From assembly GCA_947311845.1 (NCBI GenBank), contig CAMZMU010000071.1:23783236-23847235 (forward strand): a stretch of DNA of 64,000 nt, in the 5' to 3' direction. Below, one piece after another: positions 26,758 to 39,757 of this stretch. This DNA is from Poa pratensis. Its lineage: Eukaryota > Streptophyta > Magnoliopsida > Poales > Poaceae. Each line of letters starts with the position of its first letter. Position 1 is the stretch's first letter. The notes beneath the pieces were generated by a model, which saw only the letters and a program-made list of their open reading frames with translations, did no database searches and was not told the DNA's origin. Made by a program: the position numbers and the translations under genes.

Positions 26758-29303
26758 AGCATCCCCAAGCTTAGTTCTACTCGTCCTCGAGTAGGTAAAA
26801 CGATAAAAAAAAATAATTTCTGAGGTGACATGCTACAATCATAATCTTGATCAAATAATATTGTAAAGCACATGTTATGAATGAAGTGATCCAGGTCAAT
26901 GGTCTATAGTTTGCTAGCAAGTAGATAATGAGCAAACAACTGAATCATATAAGCAAAAACTTTTCATGAATAGTACTTTCGAGACAAGCATCAAAGAGTT
27001 TTGCATAAGAGTTAACTCATAAAGCAATAGATTCTAAGTAAAAGGTATTTAACCAACACAAAGGAAGATTTAAGTTCAGCAATTGCTTTCAACTTTCAAC
27101 ATATATATCTCATGGATATTTGTCAACACAAAGCAATATAATAAGTGCAATATACAAGCATATAAAAATTGTTGCACCAAAGTTGACACTAGTGTTTGCT
27201 TCTAAGATAGAAAGAAGTAGGAAAACTGACTCAACATAAAAGTAAAAGAAAGGCCCTTCGCAGAGGGAAGCAGGGATTAAATCATGTGCTAGAGCTTTTT
27301 AAGTTTTTGAAATCATATAGAGAGTAAAAATAAGTTTTGAGAGGTGTTTGTTAATTGTCAACGAATCAGAAAATGGAAAGTACAATATGACCCCTGCCAA
27401 CCAGACTTTTAAGAGCGGCTCCCATGAAGGACGTTATTTCTACCAGCAAGGCAGATCATCCCTCTTTCTCTTTTGTTTACACATGCAGATATTTCACTGT
27501 TTGTCATTGCTTGACTGATAAATCAGGGCAAAAATGTGAAGAGAATTAAGCGGTTAAAGTTGTAATTAATTGGGACTGGGCACCCCATTTGCCAGCTCTT
27601 TTTGCAAAATTAATGGATAAGCGGATGTATATGCCGCTAGTCCGGTGGTAAAGTCTGTTTGACAGTTGACATAAAGACATCCACCCCGTCCTCATGAGCT
27701 TGGTAAACATTGACACAAAATAGGAGTAATAAAGTTTGAATAGTTTAAAGGTAGCACATGAAAAATTTACTTGGAATGGCAAGGAAATACCACATATAGG
27801 TAGTTATGGTGGACACAGATGGCATGGATTTTGGCTCAAGGTTTTGGATGCACGAGAAGCATTCCCTCTCAGTACAGAGTTTAGGCTAGCAAGGTTATTT
27901 GAAGCAAACACAGGATATCAACCGACACAGCAAGACTTATATGAAAACATATTGCAAGCATTATAAGACTCTACACTGTCTTCCTTGTTAACCAAACCCT
28001 TTTACTAGAAAATATCTAGACCTTAGAGATACCAATCATGCAAACCAAATTTCAACGAGCTTTACGGTAGTTCTTCATTAATAGGTTTTAACTACATGAT
28101 ACAAAAGCTTAAACATGAACTACTTGATAACTCAAAACAATTGACAAGTATCAAATTATCCAATACAGTGATCTACAAGAATATGTAAGCTTTTTCCATT
28201 ATACCATCTACCACATGCAACATTTTCTGTTCCAACCAAACACCAATCAATTTATTTCAACATAAACTCTCCAAACAATTATAAGTGAAGCAAGAGAGTA
28301 CTTTCTTTAAAAGAACTAACAGCTCTGAATAAGAGATGCATGCAAAACAGGAGCTAAAAGCATAGCAATAGCTAGATAAGAATACTCAACAAGTATAAGT
28401 GAAGAATAGGAGTATTCATATGAAAAAGCGGAGCGTGTCTCTCTCCCAATCAAGAATGCTGGGGTCCAATCAAGTTGACCATAAGAAAAATAAAATACTG
28501 AAAATAAAAGCACACAGACGCTCCAAGTAAAGCACATATGATGTGAAAGAATTAAAATATAGTTTCACTAGAGATGACCTGATAAGTTGCTGATGAAGAA
28601 GGGGATGCCTTGGGCATCCCCAAGCTTAGACGCTTGAGTCTTCTTGAAATATGCTGGGGTGATCCATGGGAGCATCCCCAAGCTTAAGCTCTTCACTCTT
28701 CTTGATCACATTATATCATCCTTCTCTCTTGACCCTTGAAAACTTCCGCCACACCAAACTCAAAGTAATTCTCATTAGAGGGTTAGTGCACAATCAAAAA
28801 CTCACATGTTCTATAAGGACACAAACATGACCGTTACTTTTAACATTAACTACTGCCACTGATGTTATGTGAAGCTCTTCACCCTAAAAAAGAATTCCAC
28901 TCAACACTAGTAAAAGAGAGAATGCGAAAAATAAAAGACAGAATCTGTCTAAACAGAACAGTCCGCAAAGACGAATTTTTTCGAGGCACTTACGTTGCTC
29001 AGATCGAAAAACTTTAAACTAACGAAAGATGCGTACATATCTGAGGATCACGCACAAAAATTTGCAGATTTAAATAATTTTTCTGTGATTTTACAGAATT
29101 AAAACGGTGAACAGCAGAAATCTGTTCCTGCGCAGAAATCCAAATCTAGCATCATCTTCCTATTAGAGGCAATACTTGGCACAACAATGCGATAAAATAA
29201 AGATACAAAGGAATTGTTACAGAAGTAAACAACTCCTTGACTCAAAAAGAAAAGAAAAATTGCAGAAATAAAATAATGGGTTGTCTCCCATAAGCGCTTT
29301 TCT
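26758..29303. other. Non-coding internal region of element A
   Basis: No coding domain is seen in 2.5 kb. Just inside the 3' LTR is a purine-rich stretch (on the minus strand aagcttggggatgc) that is probably the polypurine tract. It is preceded by CTCGAGGACGAGTAG, also found in element B. A plus-strand frame at 27736-27966 has no recognised domain. Confidence 0.6.
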
Positions 29304-30195
29304 TTAACGCCTTTCAGCTAGGCGCAGAAAGTAAGAATCAAGTGTTTCCAAGTGATGAAGCATCAACAATCTTACGCTTAGCTCTCTTACCTTACCCTTA
29401 TCTTTAGGAAATACTTGGTTACACATAGGTGAAGAGGCGAAATTCATAGTGCCTTGGCCCACATCTATTATTGCTCCAAAGCGTTTCAACAGAGATCTTC
29501 CAAGCGTAATTTGTCCTACTCCTGCACATTCAATGACAAGATAATCAATAGATATTGTTATCCCCAGGAGTTTTGTAAATACTCCTTCGGCTACTCCTCT
29601 TGGTAATTTAATAGTATTATCACCCAAAATTATACAATCTTCGCATTTGGAAAGCTCCCAAAGATTTAAGGAATCAAAAATATCCTTGGGCATTAAACAG
29701 AATTCAGACATAATATCACAGCGAGCATGAAAAGTTTCACCATTGATAACAACTTTTACTGAGGGAACCCATCCCGATGGTTCAAAATTTACTGGCACAT
29801 TATCATAGTGTTCACGAATTTGATTATACCCTTCTTTTAGACCAGATATGTTTGTTTCAAGAGTGTTAAGTCTATCACTTATGCTTGTCAAAGCCAAATC
29901 AATTTTACTGATTGGAGGGCTAGAAATTGTAATCATTTTTTATAGCATTAAAAGCTTGATCCCCATCATAACGAAGGAAATCTCCTCCTACCACAGCATC
30001 TAAAGCATATCTGTAGCAAAGAACAAGACCAAAATAAAAGCTACTAAGAAGCAGGCTTAAAGTCATTTTAGGTTCAGTTTTAGCATAAGACTCAAAAATT
30101 CTAGACCAAGCATCTTTAAAACTCTCCTCACTCCCTTGCTTGAAAGTGAAGATCTCTTCCTCAGGCGACATGATGACAGGAACAGGGCTAGACAT
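29304..30195 (-). pseudogene. Gag-like and protease-like remnant of element A
   Basis: Two overlapping minus-strand frames, 29920-30195 and 29304-29936, look like one original frame broken in an A-run near 29935. The first begins MSSPVPVIMSPEEEIF and resembles the start of gag. The second has a retropepsin-like fold pattern (VVINGETFHARCDIMSEF ... ITLGRSLLKRFGAIID), but the catalytic D-[ST]-G is DIM. So the protease is probably inactive, and the product could at most be structural. Confidence 0.7.
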
Positions 30196-30358
30196 GATAA
30201 CAAGACTGAAAAATAACAATTCGAAAATAAAAGTAACTAATTTTTTTGTGTTTTTGATAAATAAAGCAAACAAGACTAAATAAAAATAAACTAAGCAAGA
30301 CAATAACAAAGTAAAGAGATTGGAAGCGTGAAACTCCCCTTGCAGAAATCCTCTTGCT

Positions 30359-30375
30359 CCCCGGCAACGGCGCCA
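30359..30375 (-). promoter_or_regulatory. Primer-binding site of element A
   Basis: On the minus strand TGGCGCCGTTGCCGGGG lies 9 bases inside the 5' LTR. It is complementary to a tRNA 3' end and fits the tRNA-Asp type used by many plant Gypsy elements; the tRNA assignment is from memory of the family. Confidence 0.75.
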
Positions 30376-30384
30376 GAAAAAGCT

Positions 30385-31967
30385 TGATTGCGTGGATCAC
30401 ACGTTCGTTGGGAGACCCCAAGAGGAAGGTATGAAGCAGTGTAGCAGCAGTTTCCCTCAGTATGAAACCAAGGTTTAATCGACCAGTAGGAGCAAGAAAT
30501 CACTTCTGAAGGTTGTTGGTGGCGGCACGGCGCAACCGAATCACGTGGAATCTGCACACAACACAATCAAACTACTTTGCCCCAACGAAACAGTGAGGTT
30601 GTCAATCTCACCGGCTTGCTGAAAACAAAGGATTAAACGTATGGTGTGGAAAACAGTAGTAAATTGCAGAGAATGAAAAGGAACAATGTTTGCAGTTGGT
30701 TGTATTATCAGTGTAAAAGAATGGACCGGGGTCCACAGTTCACTAGTGGTGTCTCTCCATAAAAGATAACTAACATGCTGGGTGAACAAATTACAGCTGG
30801 GCAATTGACAAAATATTGAGCGCATGACAATGCATATATATGACATGATGATTACTATGATATTCATGTGGGCATTACGACAAAATACATAGACCGTTAT
30901 CCAACAGCGTCTATGACTAATAATCCACCGCCAGGTTGTCATACCGAGTTCCCCGTTGGTATTAAGTTGCAAGCAACGGATAATGCATTAAGTAATGTGC
31001 GTAATGTAAACAAATGCATTAGACCTAACGGCGCACCCTTAAGCTAAGCATCGGTTATTTTATCCCTAGTGGCAACAGCACATCCACAATCTTAGAAGTT
31101 ATTGTCACTCTCCCAGATTACCGGAGGCATGAACCCACTATCTAGCATAAATACTCACTCTTGGAGTTACAAGCATCTACTTGGCCAAAGCATCTACTAG
31201 TAACGGAAAGCATGCAAGATCATAAATAACATATAAGATAGATTGATAATCAACTTGACATAGTATTCAATATTCATCGGATCCCAGCAAACACAACATG
31301 TAGCATTACAATAAGATGATCTTGATCATGATAGGCAGCTCACAAGATCTAAACATGATAGCATAAAGTGGAGAGACAACCATCTAGCTACTGCCATGGA
31401 CCCGTAGTCCAAGGATGAACTACTCACGCATCACTCCGGAGGCAGGCATGGTGATGTAGAGCCCTCCGGTGATGATTCCCCTCTCCGGCAGGGTGCCGGG
31501 AAGAGCTTCTGAACCCTCCCGAGCTAGGGTTGACGGCGGCGGCGTCTCTGGAACTTTTCGTGGATAATGGCTCGGGTATTTAGGGTTTTCGTCGGGAGGA
31601 ATAAATAGGCGAAAGGGCGGCGGCTGGAGAGCCGTGGGCCCCACACCACCCCACGGCGCGGCAGGGGGGCGCCGGCCCCATGGTGTGGGTGCCACGTGGC
31701 TCCCTCCGTCTCTCCTTTGGACTCCGTGTTCGTGTTGGAAAAATAGGAGGTTCTGTCCAAGTTTCGTCCAATTCCGAGAATATTTCCAGACTAGCTTTTC
31801 TGGAATACAAAAACAGCAGAAAACAGGAACTGGCACTGTGGCATCTTGTTAATAGGTTAGTCCCAGAAAATGCATAAAAATGCTATGAAGTGTATATAAA
31901 ACATGTAACAATTGGTATAATATCAACATGGAACATCAGAAATTATAGATACGTTTGAGATGTATCA
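30385..31967 (-). repeat. 5' LTR of element A (1,583 bp)
   Basis: Direct repeat of 25159-26757 with TG...CA ends. On the minus strand its inner edge at 30385 is followed, after 9 bases, by the primer-binding site. Confidence 0.9.
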
Positions 31968-31972
31968 GGTAC

Positions 31973-32137
31973 CCATCAGGACCTGGAGCTTTAGTCAGAA
32001 ACATTTGAAACAGGGCAGTTTTCACCTCTGCTTCCTCAAAAGGAGCAATTAACCCTGCATTCATAGTTTCAGTCATCTTTGGCTGAACTGTATTCAGCAC
32101 TGTCCGCATATCAAGTGGTGGGCCCCTGACTTGACGG
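31973..32137 (-). pseudogene. LINE, 5' continuation beyond element A
   Basis: On the minus strand the frame runs through APFEEAEVK and TKAPGPDGY, the conserved lead-in to the LINE RT domain, and continues across element A into PSHFFQRHW at 25158. Upstream (higher coordinates) similarity ends near 32137, so the LINE is 5'-truncated here. Confidence 0.8.
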
Positions 32138-32803
32138 AATCCAATTCACGTAGGTAGGCCCGCTCAAACTACTCTCGAATTGGATTACTAAATGGGCACG
32201 CGCTAGATATGGGCTGAAATAGCTTTTTAGATTATGGGCTAAAATAGTTGTTTAATGCTTTTCCCACAAAAGAAAAAGAAAAAAAAAGTTGTTTAACGTT
32301 TTTTTGCCAGAACAGCGAGACAAGAGAAGTTCAAATAGAACGTATTGGGAACTGACCAGTATCGGTGGCGGCAAGTCTTTTGAGACATGGCCGACCCAAG
32401 CACATATGTACACAACATCTAGGTTGAAATTTTTGTGAGTGCCAACACATATAGGGTGAATTCGCATAGTTAGAGGTGTAGCTGAGGCCAAACCTTGCCA
32501 GCTTGCTGGCCTCCTCTACTCGTATTTAGACGTGGAATACTCCATGTCCCATGTAATTTTGTATATCTACATGGTCATAGAAATAACGAAAAAAACGCAA
32601 CGCATACACAATACGGATCATCCATGAACCAAAATGTTTAACCCAAAAATGCTAATGTAGGTTTCGAAACAAAATAGCTAAGTTATTAATATTTACTAAT
32701 ATGCCCTATTTACAACCATTTTTTTGTTTAAAGGATGAGAACATTGTATTATCTGAAACCAACCCTTATTAGAACTTCCGTGGAATTATATCTATACGTG
32801 AGG
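32138..32803. other. Intergenic, nothing recognised
   Basis: Mixed AT-rich sequence between the LINE remnant and the solo LTR. No frame or repeat was recognised. Confidence 0.45.
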
Positions 32804-34624
32804 GTAGTTGAAAGTGCATGGTGTCCCCATGTATGGTTTTGGTAATTAATGACAATCCTTATGGACTAATATTTGTGTTAAGTTATTCTTGTAGGTTTGT
32901 CCATTGGCATCGCTTGAACTTCATGTGTTGGATTCAAAGTTGTATGCCATCAAGATCATTGATTATAATGGAAATATTTGATATGATCAAGAAGATGAAA
33001 AGAAACAATGTTGATCAAGACTAAGTGCAAAGAATAGATTCAAGTTGATCAACACACAAAGCTAAATGATATACCATGTGGGATCATGTGATCCAATGGT
33101 ATGGTAAGCAATTGTCCATATAGCTTTGTGAACTAACCCATTGTGTGTATGTGGCATTCCTTTGTTGGGGTTAGGTATCTCTCCATGGGCTTGCATCAAA
33201 AGGAAGATTTCTTATAATTCATGGAGGATGACGTCAAGTGGTGATCGTCATCAAGGTTGAGATGTGCAAGTTCAAGATGGGCATCTAGAAGATATCATAT
33301 GCTTGAAGCTTGCAACCCATTTGGAGATAATGGTCAAGTGAAGATGTTCCTAAAAGTGGCACTCCCATCTTGGTGTATGGGGGAGCGATATGTGAGTCTT
33401 CACCAAGCAAAGCGCAATCAAGAAAGGTGGTCCACTTGAAGAGATCAAGATCGTCATCATCTAACTCAAGTGGAATGCGCAAGGCAAAGGTATGATCATG
33501 ATAGGGTTTCTATTTTACCGGTCTCATCGTGTTAGTGGGAGACTCCACCTCGGGGTCCGGAGTCTCCACCCCCTCGGGTCCGGAGTCTCCACCCAGGCCG
33601 AAGTCTCCGGCCCTCCTGGACCGGAGCCTCCGGTGTAAGTTTCCTGCAACGGCTCTTTTTCTAGGGACCTATAAAAAGGCCCCCCTTCTTCCCCAAAGGG
33701 GCAGCTCTTCCAAGCACGAAATTTCCCTCTCTCTCACCTCCATTGTTGACCTTGGAAAGATTGCCCTCTCCCAATTCCTCCCATGATTCTTGCATATCTT
33801 TGAGGGATTTGAGAGAGAATATCTAGATCTATAATTCCACCAATCCATTCCTCCTCTAAGTGAGGGGAACCTAGTAGATCTTGATCTTGGAGTTCCATTT
33901 GTTGAGTTCTTCTTTGTTCTTCCTCTCTTCTCCCCTCATAAACATTAGTTGCTTTTGGTGGGATTTGAGAGTGAAGGATTTGAGCACTTGTGCTCTTACC
34001 TTTGCTTTTGTGCATCGGTTTGCTCTCTCCACGAGGATTCGTGAAAGTGAAAATTCGTGAGCTTGTTACTCTTGGGTCATTGGACCCTAGACGGTGATTG
34101 AGACCTTTTGTGGTCACTTGGGAGCTCCCAATCCTTTTGTGGGTTGTGCCTCAAGATTGTTGTAAGGGACTCGATTTCCGCCCAAAAGAAAATAAATAGT
34201 GGAAGGTGAACCGAGCTTTTGTGCGAGGTTCATCGGAGAATAGGGTGAGTCCATTTGTGGCATCTTGAGTTTGAAACTCACACCCTCCAACGAGACGTAC
34301 TCCTCTCAAAATGAGGAACTCGGGAATACTTCATCGTCTCCGCGTGCCTCGGTTATTTCTATACCAGTGCTCTTTACTTATGCAATTTACATTGTGATAG
34401 CCTTCGTGCTTGAAGTCTTTATCTTGCTATCACCTTGTTACTTGTCTTGCTTAGCATAAGTTGTTGGTGCACATAGGTGAACCTAGTATATTTAGGTTAT
34501 GTGCTTGTTAAATTAAAACACCTAGTTTTATTCCGCATTTATCAAGCCTAAACCCGAAAAGTTTTAAATCGCCTATTCACCACCCCACCCCCCCTCTAGG
34601 CGACATCCTTGTCCTTTCAGTAAT
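32804..34624. mobile_element. Solo LTR (1,811 bp) of a larger retrotransposon
   Basis: The unit 32809-34619 begins TGAAAGTGCATGG and ends CTTGTCCTTTCA, with near-identical 5-bp flanks GTAGT (32804-32808) and GTAAT (34620-34624). The end with CCCCTCTAGGCGACATCC is a common form of Triticeae LTR end. No partner LTR occurs in the window. Inside, at 33545-33625, a short GGTCCGGAGTCTCCA-type unit repeats imperfectly several times. Confidence 0.7.
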
Positions 34625-34641
34625 TTCCATGTAGAGCGTTG
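34620..34641 (+). pseudogene. Small piece of plus-strand LINE between two LTR insertions
   Basis: These 22 bases read in frame (NFHVERW) into 46998, once element B and one copy of its target duplication are removed. It is therefore a LINE fragment cut off between the solo LTR and element B. Confidence 0.7.
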
Positions 34642-36387
34642 TGATGCATGTAAAATGCATACATGAACTTTGCATTATTTTACTTGTATTCCAGTCATAT
34701 TTGCATCATATAAGAGTTATATCACTGTTTTATAATGATTTTTGGAATATTTCATGATTTTCCTATTTTTATGGAATTAACCCTGCGCAGGCAGAAAACC
34801 CTATTTTCCATATTTTAATGTTACAGGGACCCAAACGACGTCCAAATGACCTGGAAATTTATGAGCATCAGTTTTTGGAAGGAAGAAGACTTGGGAGAGA
34901 AGGAAGCGAACAAGCGGAGGCCCGAGGCCCAAAAGAGGGTGGCCCACGCGGCCAGGTACCTTTGCCGCGTGGGACCCACCATCTGGAGCCTCGAGGCTCC
35001 GTTGCCGTCGATCTTTTCGCCCACGACTCCGTCTTGACCTAAAACCGACTATAAAAATAGTCCCCGACGCCCTTCGGAAAGGAGCGCCGCAGAAACACAG
35101 AAACACCGAAACAGAGACCTGGAGTTGCAGATTGGAGGGGGCAAACTCCGGCAGGGCGCTGCCGGCGTGGTCTCCATCTTCTCCAACGATTTCTCCACCG
35201 TCTCCATGATGAAGAGGGAGTAGTCCACCCCTGGACTATGGGTTTGTGGAAGTAACTTATGTATCTCTCTCTCTTGAGCTTCACTAATTAGTACCGTATG
35301 AGCTGATGAACATGATTATGGTCATCTATGTAATACCTTTGTGGTGGATCTTTTTATGAGTTAATATATGTTTGAGATTGCAATGGTTTTGTTTCAGTTA
35401 TGAAAGTAGATGCATATTATGTACCCCGTTCTTATTTACTTGTCATGATCAAGCATGTTTATGAGAGCGTGTGAGGGGGAACGTGTGCATTAGTTGGAGT
35501 AACGGGGGGTGGCTAGTGCAGTGAACGTGAGAGAAAGTTCTGCGATCCACTTGGGTGTTTTACCTTACTTTGTTGCCTCACTAGGGATAAAGAAAAATAC
35601 CATGCTACCGGAGATGTGGGTGTGACCATTGCCACTTCCTCCATGACTAGATCTAGCATGTTCTTATTTTAACTTCATGTCATGATACTTATTGCTATAC
35701 TCTGAGTTATCTTAATTACTGAGGTGTTATGATTTAGTTCGCATCTTGGTGGAGTATAAGAGAGACTAATAACCAAAAGGTCTCTATGTTAGGACGTGAT
35801 GCCCATATAATTATAACTTGTCATTAAACTGTTGTGTTGCAATCTCATATGTCAACTCTAGTGTTCCATTGTCTACCACTTTATTAAAGAGAGAGTACAT
35901 TTGTGAAACCATGAACCCCGGTCCATTTTTAATCATAAGAAACACCTTTCCAACCACTTTTACCACTTTACCATTTTTGCCATTTAAAAATACAAAAATA
36001 CAAAAGCACTTTTACATCTTGCATTCATCATATAAAACCCAAAAATATCATTTATCATTGCTACCACCATCCTTGCATATTTATTTACCACCACCGCATA
36101 TTTATTTCTTGTTTGCATTGCATATTATCTTGATATCATTCTCACACCTTGTGCTTGACAACCACTAGGTGAGGTTGAGGACCAAAACATTTACTTTGTT
36201 TTGTAGGTAATCAAAAGAAGGATAGGAAAGATAAATCTTCACTACTGATTCCCCGAGAGTTCGATATTAAACCCTCGAGCCACCCCTCGTGGGGAAAACA
36301 CGTCTTCCACTTACTACACACTCTGCACTTGGAGTTTCAACCTAACCCATTTACTTTTCACGCAGGTAACTACGTGAAGGGCCATCA
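34642..36387 (+). repeat. 5' LTR of element B (1,746 bp)
   Basis: Starts TGATGCATG and ends CCATCA. Direct repeat of 45250-46992, with only scattered single-base and small indel differences. Confidence 0.92.
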
Positions 36388-36398
36388 AGACTGTTTTC

Positions 36399-36415
36399 TG
36401 GCGCCGTTGCCGGGG
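36399..36415 (+). promoter_or_regulatory. Primer-binding site of element B
   Basis: TGGCGCCGTTGCCGGGG, the same motif as in element A, lies 11 bases inside the 5' LTR. A second, partial copy (TGGCGCCGGG) occurs at 36467-36476 within an imperfect duplication of the leader. Confidence 0.75.
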
Positions 36416-36804
36416 AATCATTGCTGAAAGGTTTATCCAAGGGTCCCCTGCACTAGCTCTGTTTTCTGGCGCCGGGTTTATCCAAGGATATCTCACCAAG
36501 TCAACTTCATCACCAACTTGTGCTAACACCTAAGCTTGGGGAGGTTGCACCTACGTGAGCATCATCTTATCCATCTTTACCTTCAAAGCAATTTATTTTG
36601 TTTTGTTATTGTCTTGCATTCATATTAATTTGGTTTGCATTTTTATTTTCAGTTTTGCATTTTGTGTTGCATTTGTTATTTCGGTTTGCATCATTTAGTG
36701 TCATTTTATTTTCAGTTTTGCATAAAAAATTAAAAAACACATAAAAACTTGCATAATGGAAAAGAGAACCTTCTGCCATTTAGTGTTAACAACTTTCTCA
36801 AGAT

Positions 36805-38089
36805 ATGAATATCCCTGTTGAGAAATGTGAGGTAGATCCTAATATCATGAAAGCAATTTATGAATACCGTTTTATGGGAAACCAAAAGAAGATCCTATAC
36901 CTCATCTTAAGAAGTTTAAGGAAAGGTGCAAAATGTTAAATTTGAGCCATGCTAATATTAAAATTAAGCTTTTTCCTTACTCCCTTGGTGGAAAAGCCTT
37001 AGATTGGATATTGAGACGGCCACCTGGAAATTTTAGCACTTGGTTTAATTTAAAAGCTGCATTCATTGAAAGATTTTGTTCCACTGAATTTTTTTGCAAT
37101 CTTAGACAAATAGTTATCACCTTTAAACAAGAAGAGGATGAACCTTTGATAAAAGCATGGGAAAGGTTTAAAGGGATAGCCTTTGGAATGGAACATGGTC
37201 TTAGAGATTGGATTCTCATGGATATATTTTATAGAGGATTGTCTGAAACCTCTAAGGTCTTTTTGGATAATGAATGTGATGATTCTTTTATGAATACTGC
37301 TGCCAATCATACCCCTATCTACTTGATGGCCTGCTTTTGGAAGTAAGAATTAAAGAAAGTCTAGAAAAGGCCCAAGTACCTGAAGATGTATTTGATGACC
37401 GTTATGAAATATTTAACCTATATAATAGGGAAAAGAAAATTGAGGAAGTTAAAATGCTTACTGAAGTTAAGGAACCATGGCTTGATTTAGAGAATTGTAG
37501 CTTGCATGAATTAATATCTATCTTACAAAAATTTACAAGTGATCCTTCTATTAATGTTAACCAAGCAGGTTTTGGTTCTTATATTGCTAATCATGTCTTG
37601 AAAGAAAAGATTGCTAGGTACAACCAAGAGGCTATGATACCACCTAAGCTTGGAGATATATGGATTCCTAAAGTCCTAGTAACCATTGGAAAAGAGACAC
37701 ACCATGCTATACTTGATCTAGGATCTAGTGTCTCTGTTTTATCTAAAGAACTATATGATATACTTGAATTGAAAAATCTTGAAAAATGCTCTATTGAACT
37801 TGCACTTGCTGATGATTCCATTAAACATGCTTTAGGAAAAGTAAGTGATGTTATGGTAGAGTTACATATGACTTTTGTGCCTGTTGATTTTCTAATCATG
37901 GATATGGGGAATAAAACCTCTAGTCCAATTATTCTTGGAAGACCTTTTCTTCGTACTACAGGTGCTATCATTGATTCAAAAGAAGGGAATGTGAAGTTTC
38001 AGTTTCCACACAAGAAGTGCATGGAACACTTCCCTATGAAGAGGGACACGCCAAAGTTCAAGCTCCCTCATGAGCTTCGTCCTCTATAA
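36805..38089 (+). pseudogene. Gag and protease frames of element B, frameshifted
   Basis: Gag sequence (LFPYSLGGKALDW, then FNLKAAFIERF) runs in 36805-37320 with at least one frame break near 36882. It changes frame again near 37300-37340 before the protease frame, which runs to a stop at 38087-38089. The protease keeps a canonical catalytic box (ILDLGSSVSVLS near 37710-37745) and PIILGRPFLR near 37927. The frame stops soon after, followed by non-coding DNA where RT would be expected. So this is a gag-protease element, disabled by frameshifts in gag. Confidence 0.82.
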
Positions 38090-39752
38090 AGATCAAGTAA
38101 GAAGCCTAGCTATATGGCTATAAAGAAAGCGCTTTACGGGAGGCAACCCGGTTGTTTTTATTTGTGATTTTCTTTGTGTCCTCTTGTTGTAACAAGAGAC
38201 TTTGTGTTTAGTTTAGTTTCTGGAATTTTTAATAAAGTGCCAAGTTTTACTCATTTTGGTTTGAAGAAGTTGCTTATAGCGTTCGGAGATTTTATTCCTG
38301 CACGAATCTGTGCACGGTATGATTTTTAATTCTTATTCTGTAATCCGAATGAGCTCATATTTGAACTGTAGTTGCAACTTTTCATCCTCTGTATGCATGA
38401 ATTTTTAGGAATTTTTCGACAAAGTTTAGTAGGGTAGAAAAATACGTTTTGCCGCTGCTGTTTTTCTGGACAGATTTTGTCCCATTTGTTTGACGCATGC
38501 TTAGAACTTTTAGCTTGAACCTTTTTGATCCAATTGAGTTTATGAGTAGGCATACAACATTATACACTTTCTGGACATCCATATGAATTTTTGTTCAAGG
38601 ATTATATGCAGCAAAAAATCTATTTGTTTATCACTAGTAATGCACCCCACAGAAAAAGAAATGGGAGAAACGGTGTTTTGAAGTTTTTTCACAGGGATTA
38701 GAGGAGATGCACCAAGAGCTATCCAAAGATGGTGAAGACCATAAGCTTGGGGATGTGAAGACAACCCCACTTGACCTACACACTCTCGGTTTGCATACGT
38801 CTAACTTCTGTTTTTCGATCGAAACACTTTATCGCATAAACTTGGAGTGTCTTTTTGTTTGATTTGGTTTGATTTTTATTTTGTGAGACCACCACACTAT
38901 CATTTATATATGAGAGAGCTACTGGAAATTTGGGTTGATTTATGTTGGATGCTAATATCAGATTGGGAAAAGGGATGTTGGAGTTGATTTTAAAAGATAC
39001 ATATAGTTGCATGATTCATGAGCTTGTTAATGAGTAATAATTTGCAAGTATTTTATCAAGAGCTATCTTTTATTCATGTTTTGATGCTGAATGTTACTTT
39101 ACTTTGTTTAACATGGATTAGTTAGTTCTATGGACACTCATGCATGCATTTAGATGGTCAACTTTCTCCCTCTTGCTAGCCCAAAAATTACAACAAGTAA
39201 AAACTTGTTTCCAACACCTTCAACCAAAGTTTTTCCAGTGAGTCCACCATATCTACCTATTATCTTTATGCTATTTCGAGTATGTTTATCATGATATTTG
39301 CGTTATCTATACCTCTGAATGAAAATATTTATGTTGTTGATTGTTATGGGAAAAGTCGGTTATAGAGCTCTCTCGAACTTGATGCACACTTTATTTTATT
39401 GCATAGATAAAACATGACCTATTGTGATTAAATTATGATGTTCTGGGCTTGACAAATGTCTTTGGTTGAGAGTTAGCTCATATGTGCTGTCACATGGCAA
39501 GCTTTCAACATGCACTTTATTTCATTTAGTTGATATCATGTATTTTTGTTTATGGATGCTTACCATGGGTGAAATAAATGTGGAAATGAAATAGGTTTAA
39601 ATGAGTTTGTATAAATGGTTAGAGAGACGACTGGGCCGCTAATCTAAGCCATGCATCATTCATGGTGGAAATTTACTTACATGCTATGGTGAACCTTCTG
39701 TGATACACCTTACAATAAAAAACTATCTAATGGTAAATAAAAAAGGTGTTGA
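38090..39752. other. Non-coding internal region of element B
   Basis: No domain is seen. Just after the protease stop is GGGAGGCAACCCGG (near 38139), whose counterpart occurs in element A on the minus strand near 29280. It is a shared leader-like word of this lineage. Confidence 0.6.
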
Positions 39753-39757
39753 GATTG

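Larger units (their letters stand above)
25154..31972 (-). mobile_element. LTR retrotransposon A, non-autonomous Gypsy-type, 6.8 kb
   Basis: LTRs at 25159-26757 and 30385-31967 are nearly identical apart from short indels, and are flanked by the 5-bp target duplication GGTAC at 25154-25158 and 31968-31972. Read on the minus strand the element starts with the LTR at 31967, has a primer-binding site at 30359-30375, a short gag-like frame and a protease-like frame, then 2.5 kb without coding, then the second LTR. There is no reverse transcriptase or integrase. The internal layout matches element B, so both seem to belong to the same broad lineage of non-autonomous Gypsy elements. Confidence 0.88.

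Noticed and set aside
27736..27966. 76-codon plus-strand frame inside element A
   Set aside because: No known domain, opposite to the element orientation, and too short to support.
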